In this document: in pieces, positions 30,400 through 39,713 of the stretch | Layout: each line of letters opens with the position of its first letter | Numbering within the stretch: position 1 is the first letter of the stretch | Source: Candidatus Synoicihabitans palmerolidicus | GTDB taxonomy: Bacteria > Verrucomicrobiota > Verrucomicrobiia > Opitutales > Opitutaceae | Direction: 5' to 3' | Assembly (NCBI GenBank): GCA_020809425.1 | Contig: JAGGDC010000005.1 | Span: forward strand, 52,314 to 116,313 | DNA: 64,000 nucleotides | The notes under the pieces: generated by a model | What the model saw: the letters and a program-made list of their open reading frames with translations, nothing else | What the model was told of the DNA's origin: nothing | Database searches by the model: none | Position numbers and translations under genes: made by a program

Positions 30400-31672
30400 C
30401 AAAAGTCCATGCCCCGTCAAATAGACGAGCTTAATCGCACAATTCAGGACCAGTTTGGTGGGTTGCGTGACGCCTCTGAACCAAAACGCCGTCGTCGCCG
30501 AAACCAGATCCGCCGCCAATCGAGGGATGCCGCCCAGGAAATGGCCCTGGACTGGCTGCAACGTGCCAGTGATCCCGCCGCCGGAGAGAAGTGGATCTTT
30601 TTCCTGTCCGACATCTACGTCACCTCTGAACAAAAGGTGAAGCAAGCAGGGCTGCTGCACTCTCATCAGGTGATTCTGCGGCAAAATGCCTGGGGCTCGG
30701 CACCCGATTTGACCAAAGCCGTGTCTCGCTCGCTCGCGATGATCGTCTACCTCGATCTGCAACAAAGTAAATCGCGCGCCCCAAACGAAAACTTCGCTCG
30801 AGAACTCTTCGTCTTGGGCGAAGGAAACTACACGGAATCCGATATCAAAGAGGCTGCCAGTGCGTTCACCGGTTACCGACAACGCTCAGGAGATTTCGTA
30901 TTCGCCTCCCGGCAATCCGATCAGGGTTCAAAGAATATCTTTGGGAAAAAAGGACGCTTCGATGGCGATGAGGTCATCGATTTGGCCTACCAACAACCGC
31001 GCGCCTCTAGTTTTTTACCCTCTGAACTCGCTCGCTTCTACCTGACGTCCGATCCCCTCCCTGACGCATGGCTGCACGCGCTCGGCGATTGGTGGCTTGA
31101 GCATCACTTCGATCTCCGTGCTCTGGCGCTACGTTTTTTCTCCAGTCGCGCGTTCTTCGAACCCCGATGGCAGAGCAATTTCATCAAAAACCCCATTCAG
31201 TATTACCTCGGGCTCCTCCAAGACCTCGAACTCGACCCGTTGCCGGCACCAAGATTAACCCTGAACGCATTGCGGGGGGGATGGGCCAAAAACTATTCGA
31301 CCCACCCAACGTGCGCGGGTGGGTCGGAGGTCGTTCTTGGATCAACTCCTCCACCCTGGCAACACGGCAACACGGCGACAAGTCGCGAACGCTCTCGTGA
31401 ACGGCATTCCTCCAAAGTCGCTAAACGCGGCCGAAACCGCTGCCATTACGTCGGCCCAGAAAAACCCCGGGGGCCCATTTGAAGTCACCAAGCGCTGGGT
31501 CCGCGACCGACAACTCGAAACCCCTGCCATTACCGCCGCCGGATGGGCTCAGCAATGGCTGGCCTCACCGCCTCCTCCGAACGCCATTGCGAAATTGGCC
31601 GAACTCTTGGCCGAAGATCCGACCGACGCCCTGGCCACCTTCCTGCAAACCCCCGACTACGCGTTCTGCTAG
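30400..31672 (+). pseudogene. DUF1800 protein remnant, 5' part missing, frameshifted
   Basis: The remaining part reads IDELNRTIQDQFGGLRDAS, EKWIFFLSDIYVTSEQKVKQ, then the DUF1800 core RAPNENFARELFVLGEGNYTESDIKEAASAFTGYR, PSELARFYLTSDPLPDAWLHAL, ALRFFSSRAFFEP and FIKNPIQYYLGLLQ. The frame then shifts twice (about 31240 and 31330-31390) through KLFDPPNVRGWVGGRSWI to LQTPDYAFC and TAG at 31670-31672. DUF1800 proteins are exported and always paired with DUF1501 partners in Verrucomicrobiota; the start, signal peptide and first ~100 residues are gone where the ISAs1-type element now ends. Function of the family is unknown (secretion or heme-protein links have been suggested). Confidence 0.8.
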
Positions 31673-32939
31673 TCTCAACTTCGTCCCAGCACGCGTCGAG
31701 AGTTTCTCAACCACTCGGGCAAAGGGATAGGTTTGCTGGCATTCAGCCACTTCGCGCCCGCCTTTTGGGTCAATTCCACGCACGCCGCTGCCCCCGCACC
31801 AGAGGCGGATCGGCCCATCTTGGTTCTTGTCCAACTGGCAGGCGGTAACGACGGACTCAATACCGTCGTGCCTTTCTCTGATGACCACTATCATCGTCTA
31901 CGTCCCAATCTTGGTCTAAATCCGGGCCTAAGTCCTGCGATTGAACGACGACCTCGGCCTGCACCCTGCCTGCCGTGAACTCCACGGGCTCTTTAACGAT
32001 GGCCTGTTATCCGTGGTACAAAATGTAGGCTACCCCTACCCCTACCCCAACCCCAATCGCAGTCACTTTCGCTCCAGCGAGATTTGGGAAACTGCCCGCA
32101 ACTCCGATGACTACCTTTCCACCGAATGGGTCGGACGCTACCTCGATAACACCTGCACCGGCACCCCAAACCCTGAATCCGACCCCGAAGCCGTCCATGT
32201 GACAAACGAAACCCCTCAAATTTTTGGAGCCTACGGAGACCATGCGGTCTTTGGCACCAAAGCGACATCCAACCGGCGCCGTGCTAGCCGACGCGCCGAA
32301 CCCTCTGACGTACTCGCCGCCTTTGCATCGCCTGAAATTGACATCGGGGATGAACATGCCAATCACTCCTTTCTCCGCCAAACCACCATGAACGCACTGG
32401 TTACTGAACAGCGGGTCGAACGTGTTCTCGGGGCCGATCGTGCCGAAGCCGAGTATCCCGATACTCCCTTTGCTCAGTCTCTGCACAACGTGGCCGCTTT
32501 GATCGCCGCCGGGTTCTCCACTCGAGTCTACTTTGTTAGTCTCGGAGGCTTCGACACTCACGCCAACCAACCCAACCAACATCAAAATCTGCTGGGGACT
32601 CTCAGTGCCGGACTCGCCGCCTTCCAGTCCGACCTCACGGCTCGCGGGCTCTCTGATCAAGTGGTGACCACCACCTTCTCCTAGTTTGGCCGTCGCCCCG
32701 CCGAAAACCAAAGCGGTGGCACCGACCATGGCACGGCCGCACCTCTTTTTGTCCTCGGCTCAAACCTGCGAGATCAGCTTGTCGGTTCTGCGCCGGTTCT
32801 CGATTCCTCTGCCCCGAAGACAGATCTGAAATACTCCACCGATTTTCGCGCCGTCTACGCGACTTTGCTGGATCGGTGGCTGGGCGCGGACGCAGACGCC
32901 GTTTTGAGAAATCCCTACGAACGATTGAATTTCTTATGA
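31673..32939 (+). pseudogene. DUF1501 protein with frameshift and nonsense mutation
   Basis: The reading begins in frame right after the DUF1800 stop, with a TAT-like TRREFLNHSGKGIGLLAFSHF but no ATG. It continues ILVLVQLAGGNDGLNTVVPFSDDHY (the DUF1501/sulfatase-like opening), shifts frame near 31945 to LNDDLGLHPACRELHGLFNDG, and proceeds to YPYPNPNRSHFRSSEIWETA, SLGGFDTHANQPNQHQNLLG and VVTTTFS. There a TAG (32681-32683) replaces the Glu codon of the family motif TFSEFGRR. Reading continues FGRRPAENQSGGTDHGTAAPLFVLG and ends NPYERLNFL. The stop TGA overlaps the tsaB-like ATG. The pair DUF1800/DUF1501 has been lost together. Confidence 0.85.
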
Positions 32940-33664
32940 CCTCGCCCCCCCCCCTGCGCGCTTGCTCCGTAGCTCGGGTCGACTTTTTGTCGGCCTTAGT
33001 CCCTGTGCATTCTCTCCACCATATCCTTTCGTCCCATGGCTCTGCGCTGGTCCTCGATGCGAGCTCTCAAGTTATACACGGTGGTTGGCTGGAACGGGAT
33101 AAAAGCCCCCGGTGGAGCCGCTCCACCCAAGAGGCCGGTGTCGGAGTATTTCAGGTCCTCGCCCAACTCGGAGTCTCCCCTTCCCAAGCTCAAGCTTTCA
33201 TATTTTGCGAAGGACCCGGCTCCATTCTGGGAATCCGCACGGTAGCGACCGTGTTACGCACGTGGATCGCTCTGAATCCACGCCCCGTCTACTGCTATCG
33301 AAGCCTCGAATTGGTTGCACATACGACAGGCCAGGTCGGTCAAACCATTATCTGCGACGCCCGCCGCCAAAGTTGGCACACCCTGACAATAGGACCAGAC
33401 TTCGCCTTCGCCGGAATCCATCGCACGCCTACCGCTGAATTGCCGGCCCAAAATCTTCTCAGCCCTGACGGATTTCGCTGTTGGAGCGCGTGGCCAAGTT
33501 CGCCCCCGACCATTGTGGCCTACAACCCGCCACAACTCTCCGACGCCCTAACGCAAGCGCCCCTCTTACGGCCCACCGAAGACCCCGATGCGTTTCTCCA
33601 CGAAGATCCAAGCTACGTGCAGTGGACACCCCGTATCCATCGAGCCCCGCCTTCATCTCAATGA
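32936..33664 (+). CDS. tsaB: TsaB-like tRNA threonylcarbamoyladenosine biosynthesis protein
   Basis: TsaB (up to 242 aa) is the inactive-kinase partner of TsaD in t6A37 tRNA modification. The ASKHA core opens with ALVLDASSQVIHGGWLE; the signature FCEGPGSILGIRTVATVLRTW replaces the usual GPGSFTGLRIG, and YCYRSLELVA matches the family block. The start is uncertain. ATG 32936 overlaps the stop of the preceding pseudogene and gives about 35 extra residues running through a 10-C homopolymer (32945-32954); GTG at 33003 would give a more usual N-terminus. The C-terminal part (EDPSYVQWTPRIH) resembles the end of TsaB proteins. The next gene alr overlaps by ATGA. Confidence 0.7.
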   Translation: MTSPPPLRACSVARVDFLSALVPVHSLHHILSSHGSALVLDASSQVIHGGWLERDKSPRWSRSTQEAGVGVFQVLAQLGVSPSQAQAFIFCEGPGSILGIRTVATVLRTWIALNPRPVYCYRSLELVAHTTGQVGQTIICDARRQSWHTLTIGPDFAFAGIHRTPTAELPAQNLLSPDGFRCWSAWPSSPPTIVAYNPPQLSDALTQAPLLRPTEDPDAFLHEDPSYVQWTPRIHRAPPSSQ

Positions 33665-34809
33665 TTCCGCGTGGGCAACTCCCTCTCCGCTGTTGGGCCG
33701 AAATCGATCTCGCCGCTCTGGAACGCAACTTGCGCCGTATTCGTGCGTCCCTGCCTGATCACATTCGATACGTCGCTGTCGTCAAAGCTGATGCTTATGG
33801 ACACGGGCTCCATCAGGTTGCCGCGCGACTCATGCACGCCGGCGCCGATCTTTTCGCCGTCGCCACCCTCTCTGAAGCGGCCGCGCTGCGCGAACTTGGT
33901 CCCGGTTGGCCGATTCTTTTGCTAAGTCCACTCGTGCCCGAGGAAGACGACTACGTATCCAGGTACGATGTCGCCGTAACCGTGTCCTCAGTTGACGAAG
34001 TCCAACGCTTCAATCGCGTTGGCGCCCAATCCATCAAGCCCATCGACGTGCACTTGCAGATCGATACGGGCATGGGTCGTGCCGGCGTCTGGCACACCGA
34101 GGCCAGTGCCGTTTACCAAGCACTCCTCACCGCCCAAAACCTGCGCATTGCCGGCATCTCCACCCACTACTCTAGCTCCGACGATGATCCTGGGTTTACC
34201 GCTGAACAGCGTCGCCGCTTTCGAACTGCTCTCGCCTCCTTCCCCGATCTCGACGTATCAGATTTATTGATTCACGCGGACAACAGTGCCGGCCTGGATA
34301 CCATTGAGCGCGCGGGCCCTTTTAACGCCGTGCGGGTCGGACTCCTGCAATTTGGTATTCTTCCACGTCGTGGTACTCTGCTCGTTGATGTGCAAGCCGA
34401 ACCTGTTTTCAGTTTCCACACCCGCGTAGGGCTCGTGAAGAATCTGCCAGCGGGCACCGCCATCAGTTACGGCCAGACCCATCACCTCTCCCGCGACTCC
34501 CGCATCGCCGTTCTTACCGCCGGCTACGGGGACGGAATTACCCGCACGCTCAGCAATCGGGGCGAAGTCCTCATCGGCGGACAACGTTGCCCTATTCTAG
34601 GCCGCGTCACCATGGATCAAACCATCGTCGACGTAACTGATTTAGTTTCAGTCACATCGGGGGAAGAAGTGATCTTGGTCGGATCTCAATCAGACGCGGC
34701 CATCAGCGTGGGGGAATTTAGCGCATGGGCTGAAACCATCCCCTGGGAAACGCTTTGTTCGATCACCAAACGGGTGCCACGGCTCTATCGTACATCCCTA
34801 GGCATTTAA
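33661..34809 (+). CDS. alr: Alanine racemase
   Basis: The product (382 aa) is a PLP-dependent fold-III racemase making D-Ala for peptidoglycan. Lys42 in YVAVVKADAYGHGLHQ holds PLP. The PLP phosphate region is HLQIDTGMGRAG, the catalytic Tyr lies in LTAGYGDGITR, and CPILGRVTMDQTIVDVT is the second family signature. The start ATG at 33661 overlaps the tsaB stop; a much longer in-frame extension (to 33481) is inside tsaB and not used. The end is LYRTSLGI. Confidence 0.95.
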   Translation: MIPRGQLPLRCWAEIDLAALERNLRRIRASLPDHIRYVAVVKADAYGHGLHQVAARLMHAGADLFAVATLSEAAALRELGPGWPILLLSPLVPEEDDYVSRYDVAVTVSSVDEVQRFNRVGAQSIKPIDVHLQIDTGMGRAGVWHTEASAVYQALLTAQNLRIAGISTHYSSSDDDPGFTAEQRRRFRTALASFPDLDVSDLLIHADNSAGLDTIERAGPFNAVRVGLLQFGILPRRGTLLVDVQAEPVFSFHTRVGLVKNLPAGTAISYGQTHHLSRDSRIAVLTAGYGDGITRTLSNRGEVLIGGQRCPILGRVTMDQTIVDVTDLVSVTSGEEVILVGSQSDAAISVGEFSAWAETIPWETLCSITKRVPRLYRTSLGI

Positions 34810-34828
34810 TAGCCAATCAGGGTCGAAA

Positions 34829-35392
34829 TCAGTTTAGCTCGGGATCATCCGGCTCATCCGCCAGCAACTTCCACTCGGGACTGATTCGCGACAATACACC
34901 GCGCCACAAGGTCTCGTCCTGTGCAAACGCCAGCAGATCGGACGGGATTGCACTTACGGCCCAGGTATCATGAGACAGTTCGTTTTCCAACTGACCCGCC
35001 CCCCATCCGGAATATCCCAGAAACCCTCGTAACTTGATAGCGTCACCATGCTCAACCACCAACTCCTCCGCGGCCTTTGGTTCCAGGCCGAAATGCAATC
35101 GCATTCCCTCCCCGTCTTCGTGAAATCCGATGGCACAGATCAAGACCCGATCCGTCTGCACAGGACCTCCCTCAAATACCGAGACTCCCGCCAGCGGTCC
35201 ACTCTCAAACTCATCATCCAGTTCACCCAATGTGTTGCCGGTGGGTCGGTTTAAAACGACCCCAATGGCGCCCTCATCATCGTAGGCCGAAATCAAAACC
35301 ACCGCATGCCTGAAATTCGGATCCCGCAGCGATGGGTGAGCCAACAGTAACGAACCCGCCATACACTCTTCAGTTTTTCCCCGCTCTTTCAT
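34829..35392 (-). CDS. YqgE/AlgH family protein (UPF0301)
   Basis: This 187-residue protein has the AlgH/YqgE core: AGSLLLAHPSLRDPNFRHAVVLI, then GAIGVVLNRPTGNTLGEL, VFEGGPVQTDRVLI and FLGYSGWGAGQLENEL, and closes NELSHDTWAVSAIPSDLLF-like (here DLLAFAQDETLW). The family is widespread and its molecular role is not settled (linked to alginate regulation in Pseudomonas). The ATG at 35392 (MKERGKTEECMAG) is chosen; an extension to 35461 would overlap the deaminase gene. It is convergent with alr. Confidence 0.88.
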   Translation of the reverse strand: MKERGKTEECMAGSLLLAHPSLRDPNFRHAVVLISAYDDEGAIGVVLNRPTGNTLGELDDEFESGPLAGVSVFEGGPVQTDRVLICAIGFHEDGEGMRLHFGLEPKAAEELVVEHGDAIKLRGFLGYSGWGAGQLENELSHDTWAVSAIPSDLLAFAQDETLWRGVLSRISPEWKLLADEPDDPELN

Positions 35393-35432
35393 ATTCAAGT
35401 ATTCCCTCTTCTCGTTCCCAATTTCAAGTCCA

Positions 35433-35924
35433 TCAGAGCTTTGTGATGGCCACGCCAGCATCCTTTAACACATCGGCTACGATCGCATCATTGTGATAGT
35501 CCATTCGGTAACGCACCTCCGCGATGCCTGCCGACGCTAGTATTTTCGCACAATTGATGCAGGGATAATGGGTCACGTAGGCCACACACCCTTCCAAGGA
35601 ACTCCCGCGCCGGGCCGCGTCCGCCACCGCATTCTGCTCGGCATGCACCGTCGCCTGCTCATGCCCATCTCTCACTCGGGACACATGAGGCGTCCCGGGC
35701 AAATACCCATTGTAACCCGCCGCCACGATTCGGTTGCTGCGACTGCCGCCGCTCACCAACAGACACCCGACATGCAAACGCTCACACGGCGAACGTGTCG
35801 ATAGCAGCACCGCCGTCGCCATGAAATAATCGTCCCACGACGGACGCTGCCCAAACCGGGTCGTCGCGTCCGCGATCAAATCTACCGGCGAAGTAAGGTC
35901 GAGTTCCGGCACAGCAGGCTCCAT
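35433..35924 (-). CDS. dCMP/cytidine deaminase-family zinc enzyme (ComEB-like)
   Basis: This 163-residue protein has the zinc-dependent deaminase motifs: HAEQNAVADAAR (HAE: zinc His and catalytic Glu) and YVTHYPCINCAKILASAGI (PCxxC). The N-terminal block WDDYFMATAVLLSTRSPCERLHVGCLLV and the loop AAGYNGYLPGTPH are those of deoxycytidylate deaminases, which make dUMP for thymidylate synthesis. The C-terminus is short. The start is ATG at 35924. It shares its strand with the algH-like gene, 40 bp upstream of it. Confidence 0.88.
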   Translation of the reverse strand: MEPAVPELDLTSPVDLIADATTRFGQRPSWDDYFMATAVLLSTRSPCERLHVGCLLVSGGSRSNRIVAAGYNGYLPGTPHVSRVRDGHEQATVHAEQNAVADAARRGSSLEGCVAYVTHYPCINCAKILASAGIAEVRYRMDYHNDAIVADVLKDAGVAITKL

Positions 35925-35997
35925 CTCTCAACGGGTAAGCGACCCGCCGAACAAATCCAACTCGAAAGCCATCCCGCTTTCCTCCTAGCTTGTTTCC

Positions 35998-36750
35998 ATG
36001 GTATATCTCGAGGATCTCGTCGCCTACTGCAACGAACGCACCCGCATCACCGCCTACCACGATGCACCGGGCGCCAAAAACGGACTCCAAGTCCCCAATC
36101 GCGGCACCGTCACCAAAATCGGTGCCGCCGTTGATGCTGGATTGGGGCCTTTTCGCAGCGCGGTGAAAGCTGGCGTCGATTTCCTCATCGTGCACCACGG
36201 CATGTATTGGGACATGCCCCAACTACTCACCGGTCCCGTATACGACCGGGTCTCCACTCTTATCGAAGGCAACTGTGCCCTGTATTCCAACCATCTCCCT
36301 CTCGACGGACATCCTGAGATCGGTAACAATGCTCTCCTGGCGGCCCAGCTGGGACTCGTCCCCGACCAACCCTTCATGATTATCGACGGGGAAGCCGTAG
36401 GTTACTCCGCTCCCTGGACCGGCACCCGCTCCAAACTGCAAACCCAACTTGAGTCCCATTACGATCGCGTGGTGCCCATTCGCTGCGGATCCGAATCGCC
36501 TCACCGTATCGCCTTCTGCTCAGGTAGCGGTAACAGCGCCATGAAGGAACTCATCAAAACCGGCATCGATACCATGGTGACCGGCGAACTGCGCGAAGAA
36601 TGGTTCAATGTTGCCCAAGAACGCGGTATCAACGTTTTCCTCTGTGGGCACTACGCTACCGAGGTCCATGCCGTCCAAGCGCTTGCGGCGGAACTCGCCA
36701 CAAAATTCAACCTTCCCTGGGAGTTCATCCGCACGGGTAATCCGCTCTAA
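35998..36750 (+). CDS. Nif3-like dinuclear metal-binding protein
   Basis: This 250-residue protein belongs to the NIF3/YbgI (GTP cyclohydrolase I type 2-like) family. Metal-ligand blocks are visible: FLIVHHGMYW (paired His), YSNHLPLDGHPEIGNN and the C-terminal FLCGHYATEVHAVQALAAEL. The conserved NGLQV motif (KNGLQVPNRG) and TGELREEWFNVAQERGINV are also present. The biochemical role of the family is not firmly established. The start ATG at 35998 is divergent from the deaminase gene, with about 73 bp between them. Confidence 0.88.
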   Translation: MVYLEDLVAYCNERTRITAYHDAPGAKNGLQVPNRGTVTKIGAAVDAGLGPFRSAVKAGVDFLIVHHGMYWDMPQLLTGPVYDRVSTLIEGNCALYSNHLPLDGHPEIGNNALLAAQLGLVPDQPFMIIDGEAVGYSAPWTGTRSKLQTQLESHYDRVVPIRCGSESPHRIAFCSGSGNSAMKELIKTGIDTMVTGELREEWFNVAQERGINVFLCGHYATEVHAVQALAAELATKFNLPWEFIRTGNPL

Positions 36751-36875
36751 ATCCGGAAAAATAACGCTATCTCCCCCCCCCTACGGTCGTTACTCTTTGT
36801 GCAAATGCAGTGGGTTTCGACGTGTAATTTACACTCCATTCATGGTTAACCCTTGAGCTCACTAAGCGCATCCAC

Positions 36876-37304
36876 ATGAAACGAATCGCCATCCTTAACG
36901 GCCCCAACCTCGATCGCCTCGGCAAACGGGAACCGGAAATCTACGGCTCCACCACCTTGGCCGACCTGGAATCTCAGTTGCGTACGGCCTTCACCGACCA
37001 AGCCGAACTCTCCTTTTTCCAGAGCAATCACGAGGGTGCCCTGATTGACAAAATATCCGCGCTCGCCGACGAAGGCATCGATGGTCTCGTCCTCAACGGA
37101 GCCGCCTTCACTCACACCAGCGTTGCGTTGCGGGACGCTCTACTCGGCTCGAAATTGCGTGCCGTCGAGGTCCATATCTCCAACCTCTACCGACGCGAAG
37201 AATTCCGCCACCAATCCCTGACCGCTCCCGCCTGCATCGGCGTGATCACCGGTCTTGGCCTTGAAGGGTACTTCGCGGCCACCCGTTTCCTCCTTCAAGC
37301 TTGA
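36876..37304 (+). CDS. aroQ: Type II 3-dehydroquinate dehydratase
   Basis: AroQ (142 aa) dehydrates 3-dehydroquinate in the shikimate pathway. The motif ILNGPNLDRLGKREPEIYG includes the active-site Asn and the catalytic Tyr; FFQSNHEGALIDKI, LNGAAFTHTSVALRDAL and EVHISNLYRREEFRHQS are the other active-site blocks with His and Arg. The length and motifs are standard. The stop overlaps TTG at 37301, the probable start of the NusG paralogue. Confidence 0.95.
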   Translation: MKRIAILNGPNLDRLGKREPEIYGSTTLADLESQLRTAFTDQAELSFFQSNHEGALIDKISALADEGIDGLVLNGAAFTHTSVALRDALLGSKLRAVEVHISNLYRREEFRHQSLTAPACIGVITGLGLEGYFAATRFLLQA

Positions 37305-37856
37305 GCACCAAACCCGCCGCCTCCCCCATCGAAGCCTTCACCGCATTTTCCAGCGTTGAAGACGAATCATGGTGGGTTTGCCACACCAAGCCACGTTGCG
37401 AAAAAAATTCGCCGCCTTGATGAACGCCGAACGTATGGCGCATTACTTGCCTCTCGTGACCAGCGTGCGCCGCTACGGAAATCGTGAACGCAGCTTTTCC
37501 AAACCCCTTTTCCCGGGTTACGTTTTCGCCCGCGTCCCCAACGAAACCAAGTCCCGCATTTACCAAATAGACTTACTCGCACGCACCCTGCCGATCACCG
37601 ACGAGGCTGCGTTCCTCCATCAACTTGCCGACGTCCAGCGAGTCGTCAGTTCTGGCTTCGAAACCACCGTCCATCCTCTATTCCAAAAGGAAGCTCTCGT
37701 GCGCGTGGTGAGTTGGTGAGTAGTCCCTTGCGCGGTTTGGAAGGGGTCATCGACGATCCTCAAAATCCCGCCGGAATCATTGTCAGGGTGGATGTGCTCC
37801 AACAGGGTTTGCTCGTAAAACTCTCCGTCGCCGATCTTAAGATCCTTCCCCAATGA
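37301..37856 (+). pseudogene. NusG-family antitermination factor paralogue, frameshifted twice
   Basis: The reading starts at TTG 37301 (TTGA overlap with aroQ) and gives IEAFTAFSSVEDESWWVCHTKPRCEK, the usual NusG/RfaH opening. In a 7-A run near 37396-37402 the frame breaks; one more A would join it to KFAALMNAERMAHYLPLVTSVRRYG and PLFPGYVFARVPNE. The frame breaks again at 37700-37720, where GGTGAGTT/GGTGAGTA looks like an 8-bp tandem duplication; beyond it comes the KOW-like part LRGLEGVIDDPQNPAGIIVRVD and KLSVADLKILPQ. The stop overlaps the rsmG start. UpxY/RfaH-like paralogues regulate long polysaccharide operons. Read errors are possible at the A run, less so at the duplication. Confidence 0.8.
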
Positions 37857-38509
37857 GCGATACCGTCGAACTCATTCCTCTGCCGCCCCCGCCTCCCCAC
37901 GCTTCTGCTCGGCTGGATCCTGCGGCACTGGATCGCCTCACCCGATACGGTGAATCCCTCGCCAGCGAAGGCGTCATTCGCGGGCTTATCGGTCCGCGCG
38001 AAGTGCCGATCCTCTGGGACCGTCATCTCCTCAATTGCGCCGCGATGGCCGCAGCCATCAAACCTCACTCCAAAATTGCCGATATCGGCACCGGCGCCGG
38101 ACTACCCGGTCTTGTACTCGCCTTGATCCGACCCGATGTCTCCATCGTACTCGTAGACACCTTGCAACGCCGCTGCGAATACTTGGAGGAAATGGTCGCC
38201 TCATTTGATATCACCGAACGCGTCACCGTGATCTGGGGTCGTGCCGAATCTATCCCCTCTTGCGAGGCCGATATTGTGACCTCTCGGGCTGTCGCCGCCC
38301 TCAAAAAATTGATCCCTTGGTGCATGCCTCACGTCAAGATCGGCGGTCGCTTGCTCGCCATGAAGGGACAAAAAGCACCCGCAGAACTAGTCGCTGCTCG
38401 CAAAACGCTTCACCCATGGGGGGCCGCTAAAAATGCGCGTATCTTGACCTGTGGAAAGGGGTGGATTGACCCGTCCGTCATCCTGATTTCGGCGACTCGA
38501 ACCAAATAA
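37853..38509 (+). CDS. rsmG: 16S rRNA (guanine-527-N7)-methyltransferase RsmG
   Basis: RsmG/GidB (218 aa) methylates G527 of 16S rRNA. The SAM-binding motif IADIGTGAGLPGLVLALIRPD is followed by VLVDTLQRRCEYLEEMV, VIWGRAESIP and VTSRAVAALKKLIPWCMPHVK. The upstream segment IGPREVPILWDRHLLNCAAM contains the typical WxRHLLxS-like block. The N-terminus is Pro-rich (PLPPPPPH). ATG 37853 overlaps the NusG paralogue's stop. Confidence 0.93.
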   Translation: MSDTVELIPLPPPPPHASARLDPAALDRLTRYGESLASEGVIRGLIGPREVPILWDRHLLNCAAMAAAIKPHSKIADIGTGAGLPGLVLALIRPDVSIVLVDTLQRRCEYLEEMVASFDITERVTVIWGRAESIPSCEADIVTSRAVAALKKLIPWCMPHVKIGGRLLAMKGQKAPAELVAARKTLHPWGAAKNARILTCGKGWIDPSVILISATRTK

Positions 38510-38553
38510 ATCCAGGCCCCTGGCTACCAACTCAGCAATAGCCCCCCTCCCGA

Positions 38554-39680
38554 ATGGAACTCTCGCTCATAATTTGATCTCGGAATGACAACTACATAGG
38601 AAATTCGCACTGGCGTTTGCAGACCACGCTCAATTTGACGTGTGCTCACGCCCGAGCGGCCGGACTGCTCGACACCATCGAAATCATTCTGACCGACTGG
38701 GGTAGCGAAATTTGGTTGGCCGACGCCCTCTGCCTTTCCTCTGACGCCCAAAAAATCACCCATTTTCTTCAAATTCCGGCTTCGCTTACACGCGAAGTGC
38801 AGCAAGACAGCCCCTTCTCTGAAGTTCACGCGCTCAATGCCGCCGCCCGATACTCCCGAGGGGATTACATCGGCCGTATCGATCAGGACCCCATCGTTGG
38901 TACGACGTTTTTTGAGTGGTTTAAAAGTCCCACCACCAACCAACTCTTACTAGGAACTCCAGCGCCTTTATCCCTCTTTTTCTCTCAACGTCGCGAAATC
39001 CCCACGTTCGCCGTATCCCATGCGCCATCGGAAAATCAAGTCGCTCTTGGCATCTCCCGCTACCGACGTTTCCTTTTTCTCAAGACCCACATTTCAAAAG
39101 ACTCGTCACTCTTCTGGACTTCAGCCGTCAGGATCTGGCTCATGCATCGTGACCGTTGGTTCGAATGCACGGGCTACAACGAACGTTTCATTTATCGCAA
39201 TGAAATGGAGGTCGAAATGGCCTCTCGTTTGATGAAAAATACCCTATGGTAAATCTCGGTCAACTGACCGATTATGCCTTCTACCACCTTGGCCACGAAC
39301 GCGTCATGGGGGGAGTGCTCGGACGGAAGTTTCAACTCGAGGTTATCGGCAATCCTGAATGGATCGGTGAATTCGAAGCCAACGAGGCCAATTGGGAATT
39401 GGCCAACTACCAATTTGCACTGACCACGTCGCCCGCCGGTGCAAGATTGACCAAATCAAACTCGGCCCATTCGACCCGTGGCGTAAACATCGCTCAAGCT
39501 ACCATGCGGAGTTGTTCTCCGCATCGATCGCTCAAGGAAGCCTTCTTGCATATCATGCTCCTCCGACATTTTTCTCACGAGGATGGCTTCAAACGGTGGC
39601 GTGAGGCCTTCAAGAACCGCTACCATCCCCGGAATATGTTGCGGCATATGAAAATCCTTCGTTCACGACTATTCTCGTAA
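38554..39680 (+). pseudogene. Glycosyltransferase-like protein, broken
   Basis: The reading from ATG 38554 gives MELSLII, then TGA (38575-38577), then SRNDNYIGNSHWRLQTTLNLT, a family-2-like glycosyltransferase start. It continues TIEIILTDWGSEIWLADAL, YSRGDYIGRIDQDPIVG (a D-x-D-like segment), and FECTGYNERFIYRNEMEVEMASRLMKN. A frameshift at about 39250 leads to LTDYAFYHLGHERVMGGV; another near 39440 leads on to PFDPWRKHRS and the end. At least three lesions are present. A surface-glycan role is inferred; the RfaH-like gene nearby is dead as well. Confidence 0.7.
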
Positions 39681-39713
39681 TCGATCTTGGTTTGCAGGCA
39701 TCAAGAACCATCC

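Noticed and set aside
28660..31482. A 940-codon open frame spanning IS end, DUF4338, transposase and DUF1800
   Set aside because: It joins parts of unrelated genes through chance open frames; the family sequence moves between frames several times within it.
36773..36781. Intergenic 9-C run between the NIF3-like gene and aroQ as a phase-variable promoter
   Set aside because: No promoter elements could be recognised beside it, so I have no support beyond the run itself.
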